Source of the DNA: Neodiprion pinetum | Taxonomy: Eukaryota > Arthropoda > Insecta > Hymenoptera > Diprionidae | Assembly (NCBI RefSeq): GCF_021155775.2 | Contig: NC_060237.1 | Location: forward strand, 994,501 to 1,058,500 | DNA: 64,000 bases | Direction: 5' to 3' | Shown: one piece after another, positions 48,622-61,507 of the stretch | Layout: every line of letters starts with the position of its first letter | How positions within the stretch are numbered: position 1 is the first letter of the stretch | Notes under the pieces: generated by a model | What the model was told of the DNA's origin: nothing | Databases searched by the model: none | Seen by the model: the letters and a program-made list of their open reading frames with translations, nothing else | Position numbers and translations under genes: made by a program

Positions 48622-51600
48622 GTACAAATTTTGAGGATGGTCTGTGCGGTCGGGGAAATCGGCTCGGGTCCGTCTGTCGAGAACCTTGAAGTTGAGCTTG
48701 CGATTCGAGGATACGATTTTTAACCCCAACTTGGTGAGAGGGAACGTTTTTTGACAACTGGTGTTATTCTCGGAGGGATATATTCTAACAATCACGTTCG
48801 ATGATAAATTTTTCGAGTATATTCAGCGTGGATGCAAAGCGAACGCGGAAAATTGTTTCTCGAGAATCAAATTCGATGCTTGGTTTTCAGATGATACGGA
48901 TTTAAAATTAAATCAGTGGTTTTCTATTACCAGCATCTGCTGATTTCTTTCTGTTTGCAAAAATTGTTTTTCAAAGACCATCGATTCCGTTTTAGTGGAC
49001 GAAACATCAGCGAAAATTCAATGATGTTCCTCTTGCTAAATCGACTGGTTGATTCGATGACAATACTCAACCAGAGCCTGGAATATATTATACTTGAATA
49101 AAGAGCTTGCGAATGAATGTTCGAATGGAATCAATCCATTCGAGGCGTTCCAGTCTTTTGAAAATATTCCCTTTCAAAGTGCAATCTTGTGCACGGTATC
49201 ACGGATTACGTTATACGCGTAGATGCAACGGCATTGTTCGCGAAGCCTGTTACCAGCTCATGCGAGTTCATGCGAAATAAAAAAGCAAAAGAGGACTAAA
49301 AATCGTTATTAGTGAAGAAAAAAACTACGATGTACCGAGGAACGCGTTTTCGGGGGAAAACTCGGAATTTAAAGCGGTGGGAAATTGCAAAAGTTAGCCG
49401 TACGTCCGAGGCTCTTCGCTTCGTATCGCGTAGTCGGGATAAACTGACGACGAGTAACGATTATGAAGAAAGAAAAGCCGCGAGGACGCAACCTAGGTAC
49501 ACATAGCGTACAGAGAGTAAGAAAGGGGGGGGGGGGGGGGGGAGAGCGAGAGCAAGGAAAGATTGCCCCAGATTTGAGACCGCGCCTCGTCTAAAAAGCT
49601 TTTCAAGTAAATTGAAAAAAAAGTTTCAAACGTTCTAAAGCTACGTACACTTTGCGTCGCTTCTCCCGTGTTAACCGCAGCTCACCGCGTCTCATATTTT
49701 TACCCTGAACGAGGTATTTAGAGCTCTTCATATCGACCCCAATCCGCGTAAATACCGAGGTAGAAAATTTAGTTCGCGTAAACTTGTCGTTTGCCTCAGA
49801 GTTCAATTTTCTTTTACGATATCGTTTCGCTCGCTTTCATCAGTTTTGTACAATAATAAAAACGAGAGTAAGTCCTGCCGAGTAGATAAAGGAGAATTTG
49901 AAACATCATAGCGGAGAAGTTAATTGACGCGGGGTAATTGGCAAGTTTTCGGATCGTGATTCGGGTATCGCGAGTTCTTCGATTCCGGGTCTCGGTTGAT
50001 GAAGACGGGGGAAGCGATGGGTATCCATTTCCGATGTTAAACAATTTCTGACGAAGGTAGAGAGTGGTAGAGAAAATGGCTTGAATTATTTCAGACCCGG
50101 GTTCTATAAATAGAATTTTGGCAGATAATCGGAGAACCGCGAGTTCGGTCGTTACCGATTCACTAGATCATTTATCAGAATCGAAATTTCTGCCGGATGG
50201 TTCGTTTTTCTTTTTCCTTTTTTTTTTTACTTTTCTCTCTCTCTCTCTTTCCCCCGATATTAGCGCGAAAGGTGAAATAAACGTGCACGCTCCCTCCCTT
50301 ATAAATTCATTGACGAGGGAATAAACCCGTTTTATTATGATCGAAAAAGAAGTCGAGTACCTGCCTTGTATACCAAGCTGTTTCGTATTTAACGTCGTCA
50401 CGAATTTGCGATTGGCACATCATGTGGGTACAAGAGTACACCTACCGATACATTTTCCGTATCCGACGTTGTAAAAATTCGCGCACAGAGTTTTTTTTCT
50501 TTTTTTTTTTTTTATACCAACATTCTCGTTGAGGCTGATTCGCGACGATTGAATGGAAGAAAAGTGTTTGACATCGTTTGAAGTGTAATCTGGTTTTGGA
50601 ATAACTGACCTGAAAGTACTCGATTCGCGTTCTGTCTCTTTTAACTTGTTAACTTGCTTCAAAATTTTTATTTTTTTTTTTTTTGCTTCTCGTCGTTCAA
50701 GAGAATCTGTTCAAGTCGCGTTACGATCTGAGCAGAAAATCCGTAAAATCATTACCGCGTCGAGTAAGTTCAACCCAATCTCTGCACGGATATCGGAGCT
50801 GGGACAACTTTCAACTTTGGAAACGTCGAGACTTTCGAACGTCCGAATTGTGACGCGGTGATACCAAGACCGGAATTTCTGTCTCAGGTAATCGGACCGC
50901 GAATCAGGAACTTGCCGAGTGACTTTCCATCGGCTCGCGACACATCCGACAGCGTTCGACTGTCTCCGACCTCGTCCGTGGTGACGCGATAAAATATGCA
51001 AGCGATTTTAGCGAGGGTCAAAAACGGGAGGAGCGCAAAATTTAGAAACGATTCGTCGAGGCAGCGGTGAACTCGAATATTTACACGCGGTAGATTTGCA
51101 TAATTTATGGCTGGCCGCGGTTTCGACCAACACTCGAGGCGTTGGCTTGTTTTAACCGCGTGTTAATTTCATCGCGAAATAATCAGACGGCGAGTGTATC
51201 GTGCGGTGCTTTTTATTTCTCCCTCTCCCCGGGGAATGAATTACGAGCTTGCACAGAGGCGTCGGAATAACGTTCGCGAAGCGGCGTGTCACTGATTGCG
51301 GAGGAGGAATTAACGGAACGGCCCAACCTAGGAATACAATCAATTTCCGCGGACAGACAGCGATTTTCCGCCCAGTATCGTCTTCGCAACGTTATTGGGA
51401 TCGCGGACAAGCCGCGTGCCTTGCTGTCCGAAAAATTTCCACTCGCACGGGTAATTTCCCGAGGAAAGGGAATCCCTTCGAACATCCGAAACGTCAATCA
51501 CGAAGCAATTACGATGCCGACCTCGAAATCCTCGCCAAAACTTGCCTCACTGCGCTCATTCTTCGTCGATGGAATCGCGCTTGTGTCAAAAAACGCTCGA

Positions 51601-52828
51601 TTACGTCAAACTCAATTTTTGCTAGCAGAGAATAAACGAGAAAAACTTGAGTCTTGAAAGAAAGGAACGGTTTGGAGGTACTCGGTAGAAATGATAAGCA
51701 AAAAAGAAGTGGGACAAAAAAACAAAAAAATAAAGAAAGAAAGAAAGTAGGTTAGACCAGAATCGTCGCTGAGGTAAATTTTCGCGAAACTTGGCGATGC
51801 GTCAGCTTAATTTCTGGAATTCCAGACTACCAACGGTCTTGGTTTAATACGAGACACCGGCGAATCAACATGCAGACAAAACAAACTTCTATACCAGTCT
51901 TTACTCAGTCGTCACGCTCGAATGAATCGATAAAAGGAGCGAAGAGTCGAACCCTGTGTCACTGTGCTTAAGCGATCATTACTTGCCGACAAGTTGTTGA
52001 AGGAATATAGTTTCGAAAACTGTACAGACGCACTGCGAACAAGCGTTGGATCGGGAATTGGTTTCACTCGCCCTCCTGGGTCGTCAGCTGTGCACTGACA
52101 GTGATTACAGGGGTGGAAAATCGCTTCGAGACAAGCGACGCTGCGCGGAGAAACTTGATACGTTCAACTCTCCGTTATACTCTGCACGCTTCTAATCGCA
52201 ATTCCAAAGTTTCACACGCGGTGATGTACGTACGTTGCAGCTGATATTCGCAAAAGTTTACAGGGTTCCTCGCCTGAAATTACACGCGGTTAAAGTTACG
52301 AACGTTGACGTAACGGTGACTGTTGAGAAAAAAAAACAAAAAAAAGGAACATAGAAAAAAAAACGTTACGACGCACCATTAGAATTTGGTAAACCATACC
52401 GAACCAAACATATGCTCATATTTTCGAAAAGCCAAATTCTTGAAAATGTTTCTGAAATTGGAAAATAATGAATTTCTTCCCGATGTTCCGTGACTTACTT
52501 CAACTTCGCGACAATATCAAAATCTCTTTTGTACTGTTCGAAATGTGATTACCGGTTGTAGCAGTCATGTTCGATACACCGTTAGAAGATTACGGTCATA
52601 GACGACGGAAAGCTGCTAGGATCCAAGCTTCGAACCCTGAACAGTGTGACGAGTTTTAGAAAATTGACTGTTTAATAAAACTGGACCACGGTGTGCTGCG
52701 TTTCGAATCTTCTTGAACAGTTGGAAAATCGAGGAGTATACAAAGCTTTTAAAATATTTCTCGCATCGATTGAACGATCGCGTTGCATCTGCGAAACGAA
52801 TCCCAAGCTCAGAAAACCGACAATATCG
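48622..52828 (+). other. Interval between the alternative exon candidates
   Basis: Non-coding as far as I can see. It holds a G18 run at 49525-49542 and a TATAAATAG word at 50105-50113. A CpG-rich, stop-poor patch at 51150-51660 has overlapping open frames on both strands (51249-51635, 51286-51657, 51213-51497) that I do not accept. A promoter for the exon at 52829 would be expected in the last part, but I see no clear core promoter. The in-frame stop at 52676-52678 closes the frame of that exon upstream. Confidence 0.5.
49525..49542. repeat. G18 homopolymer
   Basis: An uninterrupted run of 18 guanines flanked by AG-rich sequence. Confidence 0.9.
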
Positions 52829-53469
52829 ATGAAAACCGTCCCCAAAGTTAATTTCCCTGTCCAAAGTGGGTTGGAATACGATCCCCTTGAACTGACCCGG
52901 GAATTCCTAGGTCACGGATTCGCCAGCGAAAATCTTCCCCGAAGTAAGGACCGCCAGCAGCAGCAACAGTCCTCGAGGTTGACGGAAAAGAGGTACAGCG
53001 CTGCCGCGGCTTACGCGGCCCTCCAGGGTAGCGAAGACGAGCTCGTCGCCGGCGGTGAAACGGAAGACGTCGCCCTTAAGACGCCGGGCAGCGAGACGGA
53101 GGACACGGACAACGGAGGCGGCGAGGAGGAGACGTCGAGGCGCTTCACCTTCCTGCGGAGGTTCCGCAGCCCCCGATTCGGCGAGGCTCACCACAAGAGG
53201 GTGCCGACTCCGATGAAGCGGAAACACAGGAGGAAGAAACTCGCCGACGACATGATCGACGACACCGTCGACGACGGAGTCGGCGAGGAGCCCGGCACCG
53301 ATCAGAGGGGCGTCCCCGACCCCTACTACCCCATATATCTTCCCATTGATCAGGCCTTCAAGGCCAAGTACGTGTTTCATCACAAGAAGGGGAAAACTTT
53401 TCAGGAACGGTTGTACGTCTTCCTCGAACATCCCGGCGGATGGATTTGTTTTGTCTACCACTTCACAGT
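52829..53469 (+). CDS. KCNQ1: KCNQ1-type K+ channel, alternative first exon with duplicated S1-entry segment
   Basis: The exon gives 213 codons from ATG 52829, ending in phase 2 (GT of Val) before GTGAGT, the same position and phase as the exon at 22579. Residues 191-213 contain YVFLEHPGGWICFVYH. From FQ to the final Val this matches the canonical exon at 15 of 24 positions, so it is a diverged duplicate of the S1-entry segment. The remaining N-terminus is unrelated: a Gln run (43-47), Ala-rich 58-64, an acidic stretch 68-101, a strongly basic stretch 105-137 (with KRKHRRKK), an acidic stretch 139-158, and PDPYYPIYLPIDQAF before the duplicated segment. It is cytoplasmic, with no signal peptide. 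Codon bias is strongly GC-rich. The ATG context is weak. The frame runs open back to 52679, so an upstream exon could splice in; CCTGTCCAAAG at 52866 is a possible acceptor. Most likely it is an alternative first exon driven by its own promoter and exclusive with 22579. A separate tandem gene cannot be excluded. Confidence 0.8.
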
Positions 53470-55602
53470 GTGAGTACTCGATCGAATCGCCTTTCCTTCT
53501 CGCGTCTTCGCCGTGTCGTTGTTTTTTTATTTTATTTAATTTTTTTTTTTTTTTTTGAGGGGGAGGGGGATTATACCTCGTTTCATGCATTTTCATGAGA
53601 TACGTGTTTGGAAGACTGTCTGGAAAACAGGACGGTCTTAGTGGAACGAAAATTTCTCATCGTTTCTACGAACCGCTTAGTAATTCGTTCTTGAAAGTCT
53701 GTTTCGTCGATTTTTTCGGTAACCACCTCAGAAACGATATTGCGACTATATCGTGATTTTATAATAACGGTATGTCAAATCTCTGATTGCCCGAAAACAC
53801 AATTCGCTCGATATGGTTCTTAGGAGTAATGAGTGGAAAATAAAGACGGAATTTATTTATTACATACAATACAAATTCAAAGAAGCGAGGTCGTCGAGTT
53901 TATTGTTTTCCCAACATATATAAGCAACTTCGATAAATTAGGTGAGTAAGGAAAGTGACGAATAATTGGCTGCTCGTTTTGAAAATTATTCCAATTTGTT
54001 GACTTCGCAATATCGTCTACCGTAGCAATAATAATACGATAATTGGTTCAATCGAAAAAGGTACTTATAATTTCAGGCAAGAAGTAGTAAGGTGTACATT
54101 TTCTCACGGGTATCCAATTATCTAATGAAACGAGGAAAATTGAAGAATGTATAATTTTTGAATTCCCGAAAGACTTGCGGTAATAGTGCGTGCGTTTATT
54201 TCCTATTCAACGACTGTAGTAAGAATTGAGATCAATTATAATGTCGCGAAAACGACGTAATTTGGCGAGACGAGAGTCAACTGACACGTCGCGGCTAAAA
54301 GCACGGAGCTTGAAGCTTTCAGTGTCGAAAATTTGCAGGATCTTCCCGAAATGAAATCCTTTCAGCCCTCCTCCCTCCCCTCGCGATAATTGTTCTCGAA
54401 AATCCGATAGAGCGACAGAAGCTACGAGCCTTTTCCTTCTTCGCCACACTTGCCGAGGTAATTCCGGTGACTCGATATCGATGTCACGCCCGCATGTCGC
54501 TTTCCCCGAATAAACCCGACGAATCTAGCTACCGTATGAGAAAACTGTGCTCGTTAGCGGACTCTTGGTTTTCGACTCCGTGGCGCCAAAATATAGATCC
54601 GCACTGTAACTGTGCATATCTATAAATATACCTTTTCCTACTCGCGCAAAGAACCGTGCAAATCAGGTCGGGCTGTCCGACGGATTTCGGTATAAATATC
54701 CGTGTGTACTTTCGACGCGAGAAACGAACTTGAGCCCTGCAGATACGGAAATTAAGAGGGTCCTCGCGCATTATTTGACTTTCAGATTATCGCGAGAGAT
54801 GCGATTCCGCGAATAATCTTGCCGGGGACGATTCATGCTTGAATATAAATTGTCATTTCGTGTATTTAATGAAACGTCTCTCGTTTTTATTATGCGCTGA
54901 AAAGCTTTTAAGGAGTCGAGGTGTAAAAATTCCGAACAATTATCCCTTTACGGAGTGCGTGAATCATGTCGAAAGATACGAGGGAAATTCTCTCGGAAAA
55001 GTAGAAAGAAATAACGTGCGTGTGGGTATCCAAAGAATAATTGTGAAGATACGAGAGGGAAATGGCTGCGTCGAATCCCATAGATGATAATAATTTTCAC
55101 CGACGACTCGACGTACGAAGGCTAAACGTTATTATTATATCAAGCCACCCTTACGCCTTGTTCTGCTGTTTGTTTGGCCTACATAAGCTATCGCGTTGTG
55201 GTCAAGCGAAGATAACCGAGTTTGAAATATGCGAGGGATGAATATATCATGAGCCCTCAGCGTTACTTTATCGCCCCTTCGCTCGATTACCGCAGGACTG
55301 CGCGATCCTTTATTATCGTACTGTATTTTGATGCCGAATATTCCTCCTCGATCGATCGATAGATCGAATAGATGCGGCTCTTTTATCCGTTCGTTCGATG
55401 CAAACAAGGTATAAACAAAGTCCGAAGGGCGATGCAAACCCGCCCCTAAGGATCGTTTCGGATCGCTGAGCTGCTGCCGGTGAATTATAACGTAATCATT
55501 GCTCACCGGTAGATTTATTCCGAATTAGCAAGAAAGGAAGAAATTCGCTAACGAATAACAAAGCGATACCCTTTTCAAGCCCGTTTGAAAAAGGATAGTT
55601 AA

Positions 55603-55606
<4 letters not shown>

Positions 55607-55662
<56 letters not shown>
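55607..55662. repeat. (AT)n microsatellite
   Basis: About 28 uninterrupted AT units, the longest dinucleotide tract in the window. Confidence 0.95.
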
Positions 55663-55666
<4 letters not shown>

Positions 55667-56657
55667 GCACAAAGGCGAATCGAACTTTCAACACAAAGGA
55701 TATTATCCTTATTCCATTTTCGAATGTGGGCCATCGGTTTTATTCTTGTCTGTTTAATTTTTCACTCCTTACTCCTACTGATCGATGCAGCATTTCTATA
55801 GGGCTGTTGTTAATTGGCGCAGGCTAGTAACGACAATTGTGAACTTGTGGAGAAAAGTCCCGAGAGAAGTTATAACAGAGAATTTGTGAAGAAATTGATC
55901 GTTAAAAAATTTAGCAATTTACTAGACTGTGAGAAACGTTTTTGCAGCTAGCAGAATCATCGGGTCCTTGGGACACACGGCTTATGTAGTATGTATATGT
56001 ATATATATATCGCTGTCCCGTGTCCTCGGAAATGAAAAAAACTAATTCACGTGAGGCGTAATTTATCTGCTTGATAAATCACCGGTGTAAGAATAGGGGA
56101 GAAAAAAAAAATGGAGACCTTTTCAGCTCTATAAATTTCTTCCGTTGAAATGCGATCGGTGTCGTGTAACTGCCTGTATCCGTTCTTCGGTAATTAAACT
56201 ATGACGTGTGCGATGTATCAACAGGCGGACGAAAAAATAACGGTCCGTAAATGAACGGATATATTGATTCTTAAAGCGTCAAATTTCACTTTCCGTAGGT
56301 AATAAAATTCCGCGTAACAGGGATCAAATTTTCAGAGAGAGGTATCATATTATCGAATTGCTTAGCGAATTAGTCATGCGGAGGGAGTTTTCGGTTTTCT
56401 CGATTATTTTCCCTCTTTAAAGAAAGACCGCTGGAGTATAACATTTGCAATATAATTCGCGAACACGGAGAAGGTAAATCGAGGTCAAAAGGTGGCGAGG
56501 GTAATGAATTAGCTTCGTGTTATTTTACAGGTTTGCTTGCACAACGGCGTACCCTTTGGTAAAAACAGACCTAATACACAATATCTAACCGTACGCTGTG
56601 TTTTCTTTCTTCACTCGCTTTATCTCGCCATTACTAAAACAGTAACGTATGTACGTT

Positions 56658-56679
56658 TATATATATATATATATATATC
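56658..56679. repeat. (TA)n microsatellite
   Basis: About eleven TA units in AT-rich DNA. Confidence 0.9.
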
Positions 56680-57291
56680 ACAGCAATTAGCCAACTCGTC
56701 GGCTAATTGCGAAATGGCCGAGCGAAGGAAGGGAGAAGAAGAAAAAAAAAAAAGAAGGCGAATGAAAACGAAAATCGGCCAAGTCAGATGTACGAAAAAC
56801 GATGGTGAAGGAAGGACGTGAACAGAAAACGAACGTATCGAAAGAATTGTTGAATTCACAAAATATGGCGACAATAATATGCATTGCAATGCTAGCACTT
56901 TGAAAATTGCGCGAAAGTCTGCGGCTGCTTCTTCGTTTCCGCTTTTTCGTAAAACACGGATCGCGAATTCCATCTCTCTCCTAACTTTCCCCGCTTGTAG
57001 CGTAACGCGGATATGACCACCGGTTTTTCCGGATGAAGGGGAATGAATTATTACCCATGCACACCGCTTTATTCCGTTTCAAGAAGTTCTCCCTCGCGCC
57101 CGCGTCTTCCATGCGCCCTTTTTCTCGCCCACGGTGTTTTTATCAAATTTTTAACGACGGAATTGTCGGTACGAACGCGAATCGACTTTCGGGCGAAGCG
57201 TCCAACGCTACGGCTGAATTTTCCACGGACACGCCGAGGACCTTTTGCAGTTTTAATCGCCCTTTTCAAAGCGACTTTCATCCTGCTCGCT

Positions 57292-57312
57292 CCCCCCCCC
57301 CCCCCCCCCCCC
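57292..57312. repeat. C21 homopolymer
   Basis: A run of 21 cytosines, the longest G/C homopolymer in the window, lying in a pyrimidine-rich stretch. Confidence 0.9.
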
Positions 57313-58270
57313 TTTGTTTTGTAATTTTTCTCCCCGTGAACACTCTCGGTGCGAGTCGTTCACCACAAACTGCACGGATTTCGGCTCCTTACATAAATAC
57401 ATGTATCAATAAAATACCGACCCATCAAGAATCCGGTATAACTTGGGCATAATTTCGATCTAATATCCCGGGGACGGTTGGCCCTTCACCCCCCGCATCG
57501 GGAATCGATTTTATTCGCGTGGATCCGAGTCTAGATATTCCGGATCGTGCATCTGGCTCGATCCAATAACCTTTGGTTTTCATATCGCCCGAAGTCTTCT
57601 TAGAGGGATATAATAAAAATCCGAGGAAGCGGAGGAAGTCGAACTAAATGGGATCGTTTTTGATTCTCTACACTTTTCTCAACCGTCGACACGATCGGAC
57701 AAAGTCTACTTTGATCTTTAAAAAATCGCAACAGAAAAGGCGCGTTAATTTTGATCTATTCTATTCACCGCGACAACTGGATGACGATTCATATCACTGT
57801 CTAGTGATACAGCGTGTTGCGGAAGGAGCGCGAATTTTTCTGCATTTCCCAGGACGACTGTGACAAAACTAGTTTCGGTACTTTGGCATTCCGCTTCGAA
57901 GCACTCAACAAAATTGAACTAGGCAAGATACACTCGGATTGTGCAGCACGAGCCGGACCCGCAGGCCTATTGCCTATTTTCACTCGACCCCGGAGCTTGT
58001 ACATACATAAATACATACATACATGTACATATATTAGCTGGGGGCAAAAGTTGGTGGAAATTTTTTTGCATTCGTGTGATTTTTTCTCTCTCTTCCTTCC
58101 CGACCTCTTTCTTCGCTTCCTCCCTCACTTTCTACCGCTGAGAATATTCCCGCCTGGTGAAAAAAACCTGACAGGTGTGGAACGATAACAATACGTTTCA
58201 ACCAAATAGAAAGACGTTCTTTATTCATTGCGACTCTCTCCAACTTCGCTATGCGGAGTATGGTACATGG

Positions 58271-58290
58271 ATGTATGTATGTATGTATGT
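58271..58290. repeat. (ATGT)n microsatellite
   Basis: Five tandem ATGT units. Confidence 0.85.
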
Positions 58291-58874
58291 AAATCTACAC
58301 GTTCAGCATGCAATCGTATGTACACGCTTTGGGGAATAAAAGCAAGGGATTCTTCGCTGGATGTAAATTCACGATCCACTTCGGAGCTACTGTACGTATT
58401 TTACCTATTTCACGACACACGCATCATGCGTACGTTGCTTGATATCGGAAATTAATGAACATTTTCAACCCCCAACGGACGTGTTCTGTAAATTCTCGAT
58501 CGTCTCGATTCCGAACAATTTTTTTTTCTCGGATTTCGTTATCTATGTCAGATCCGGATATTCTCTCACCCTTCGTACATGGTTTTTTTTTTTTTTTTTT
58601 AATTAAACAATTTTATTACTTTTCTGTCCTGCGCGGTAAAGAGGAGGCTATTCGGGTCTCGGTTTGAACTAAAAGTTATTTCAGGGTAAATTCGGAGTTC
58701 GGTTTCCTTGCGCAGCGGCGTCCGAAATCCCGAGGGACGTATACGGCGAAAGGTCTGTCCGGGGAAATGTCGAGATACCAGCTTGGATAGGTTGAAATTC
58801 TAGCAATAGAATGCGGCAGCCAGCCACAGCCGGATTCGCGGCGAGGTAAAGAGCCTACTTTGGTAGGAATCGAA

Positions 58875-58905
58875 GGATGGATGGATGGATTGATGGATGA
58901 ATGGA
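58875..58905. repeat. (GGAT)n microsatellite, imperfect
   Basis: Tandem GGAT units with single-base changes (TTGATGGATGAATGGAT). Confidence 0.85.
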
Positions 58906-59019
58906 TCGCAAGTTATCTGGGAGAGAGGAGAGTCGGAAATTTCTGCTCGGATAAACAGCTCGCCGAGTTAACTCATCGATAAACAGGTTACCTGATTGCC
59001 TCTTCGTTACTCGAATTCG

Positions 59020-59063
59020 CACACACACACACACACATAAACGTATATATATATATATATATT
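59020..59063. repeat. Compound (CA)n / (TA)n microsatellite
   Basis: About nine CA units at 59020-59037 are followed closely by about ten TA units at 59044-59063. Confidence 0.9.
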
Positions 59064-61490
59064 TATTTACACATATACGTATATACATTCAGCCACTCCG
59101 CCCCTGCGGAGGATTCGCAGCGTTCGAAACACGCCGCTGGATCAAAGACTCCACCGGCGTCTTCTTCGTCGAGTTAAAGACTCTGGCGTATACAGTCTCG
59201 GGGCAATTAGCATTTGCACTAATTAAGGCTGATTGTTAGTCCTCCCTTGGCGTGTCGAATTAACAAACGTTAAACTCGAAGATCCCCTAAACTTCGGCAC
59301 GCCGAGGCGTTCGGCGTTATTCGATATTCCCGCAGCAGCTCCGAAACGCTGGAATCTTATCGTTGGATGAACGTGAATTGTATTTTTGTTTGTTGGATTA
59401 CTAGATCTTCCAGCATTGACAATGAGTATTTATCCTATTGACATATTCGCAAGCTACGAAGATTTTAAAATCGAAACGACACTGATTTTTTACTTTTTCT
59501 ACCGTCAACTCAATGTTGCTATCGGTGCAGTATTGAAAACTCGAATACTCGACGATATCAACTGAATAATAAAAGGGTCCCAGTGGAATTGCTGAGAACG
59601 GTCTCACGAGTCAAATGAATTATGGCAGAGTTAAGTTGAACCGGATGCTTTGCCGTTTTAAAGATGTTCGGGCTAAAAAATCTATACCTGTATCCAAGTT
59701 TCTGCTTATAATTTTGGTAAATATAGTTCTTTCTTGCATTTTTAGTAAATTCGTCGTTACTTTTCACATCATTCCTACCGCACCCACGGTTTTCTCGAGG
59801 TACGACTAAAGTTCGATTTTTTATTCACATTCATTTATGTCACTTGTTTGAAAACGACGCTGCGATTCGTTCGGATATTAGTTTAACAAACTGTAATCCC
59901 GTCGAATCGAGTTAGGATATCCGTTATTGAACGAAACCCCGTTCAATCCTGCAAATCCACGTTATACGTATAACCCGTACAATTTTCATTTTAATGTCAC
60001 AGCGCTGAACTTACCGGCAATTATTGTTTTACCAGATGTCGATTTAATACCGATCACCAGAGCATTAAATACACGGCCGTCGGTGTCGCGAGTGACAAAT
60101 GTTTTCTTCTTCAATACTGTAAGTTTATTTTTTCTCACGCCTAGATATATTAATTTCGATTCACGTTCGTCGCCACTCTACGTACCTACTTGTCTATCGA
60201 TTGCTTAATGCCGTTCATTCTTTGTTCTTTTCATTTTCTCGTTTTCTTTCGTTCTTTTTCTTTTTCTTTTTTTTTCTTTTTGTTGCTCTTGCGGTCAGCT
60301 CGCTTCTCTTTCTTTATACTCGTATTCATCATCCCGTACATCATGTACATTTTAGACGTGTATCATGTATGCAATTTATACCGTGGAAAATTCCGCATGG
60401 CGAAGGATGTTCGCGAGCTGTTTTGTTAATCCATCCTTGTCACGCGACCGGCTACTTTTATACCCATTAATATGTACGTGGATACGTTATAAACGTATAC
60501 ATTGTTATGCTATATATAGATTGTGTGTCCATCCGTAATTCCGTGTACGCATGCAGATCTGTACATGTATGGTATACGTATACACGTGAGAGACATAGAT
60601 GTATATATAAGATATAAAATCGGCTATCGGAAAATTGAATGATGGTGAAAACGACGGTTGATTGCAACGAATGTAGAGAAAAATTATCCGATGTGAAACA
60701 AATGCGCGATAACAATGCGAATGAAGAAGGATAAAAAGACGCGTTTCTATTTGTCGACGAAAGGGTGAGTTTGTGATTTTTGAGAAACAAAAAAAGGAAA
60801 AAAATTTCACTCGACAAAGGGAGATAAACGATATAAAACCGAAACAGAACAAGAGAGAGGGATGAAAATCCCGGATTCCATCGTGAAAATTACCGCGGGT
60901 CGGTACAGAGTTTATTTCATGACAGTCAAAGGATTTCTTTATGCTCGCGATAAAAGCTCGCCAAGTACCTATTACCACTCTGCTAAAATTTTACAAAGGA
61001 AACAATTCCAGTCCCTTCCCCAACGCCGTGCAATTTTTTTTCTCCCTCATTCACTCCTTTTATCCTCCCCTTTCATTCTTCGAGTCTCCTATAGAAGTTT
61101 CGCCCCCATTTTTATTTTTTGAATCCCTGGTCAGCGTCACGTAGAGTCGCGTATGTATTTCAAATACGCGAGTTCAAACTTCTGCATAGTACACGATTAA
61201 AGAAACGTTGTAAAAAAAAAGAAATTGAAGGGCAACCATCGATGCTCGACTACTGAAATAATAAAAATCCAGTTGTTGTTTGGGAATTTTTCTTTTTTGT
61301 TTCCGTCTTTCAGTTTATCAGTGACCGGTAAATACTTTTTGTGATAAAAAATAAAAGAAGATACATTTTTTTCTCCTTTTGAAACTCTCGTCCCTTGAAA
61401 AATAATATCTCATCCACAGTGTTTGGAACTTGACCCTAAAATTGCAGATAATTTTCTAAGCCTAACGTAATTCATACTCGCATGTCTTGC

Positions 61491-61507
61491 TTACGTTACG
61501 TTACGTT
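61491..61507. repeat. (TTACG)3 repeat
   Basis: Three tandem copies of a five-base unit. It resembles but does not match the insect telomere unit TTAGG, so I do not call it telomeric. Confidence 0.7.

Noticed and set aside
41692..50113. TATAAATAG words at 41692-41700 and 50105-50113 as core promoters
   Set aside because: No convincing initiator at the expected distance and no supported exon immediately downstream.
51213..51657. Three overlapping frames of 94-128 codons
   Set aside because: Open frames on both strands at once in a stop-poor patch; none has biased third positions like the accepted exons.
61491..61507. TTACG repeats as telomeric sequence
   Set aside because: The unit does not match TTAGG and only three copies are present.
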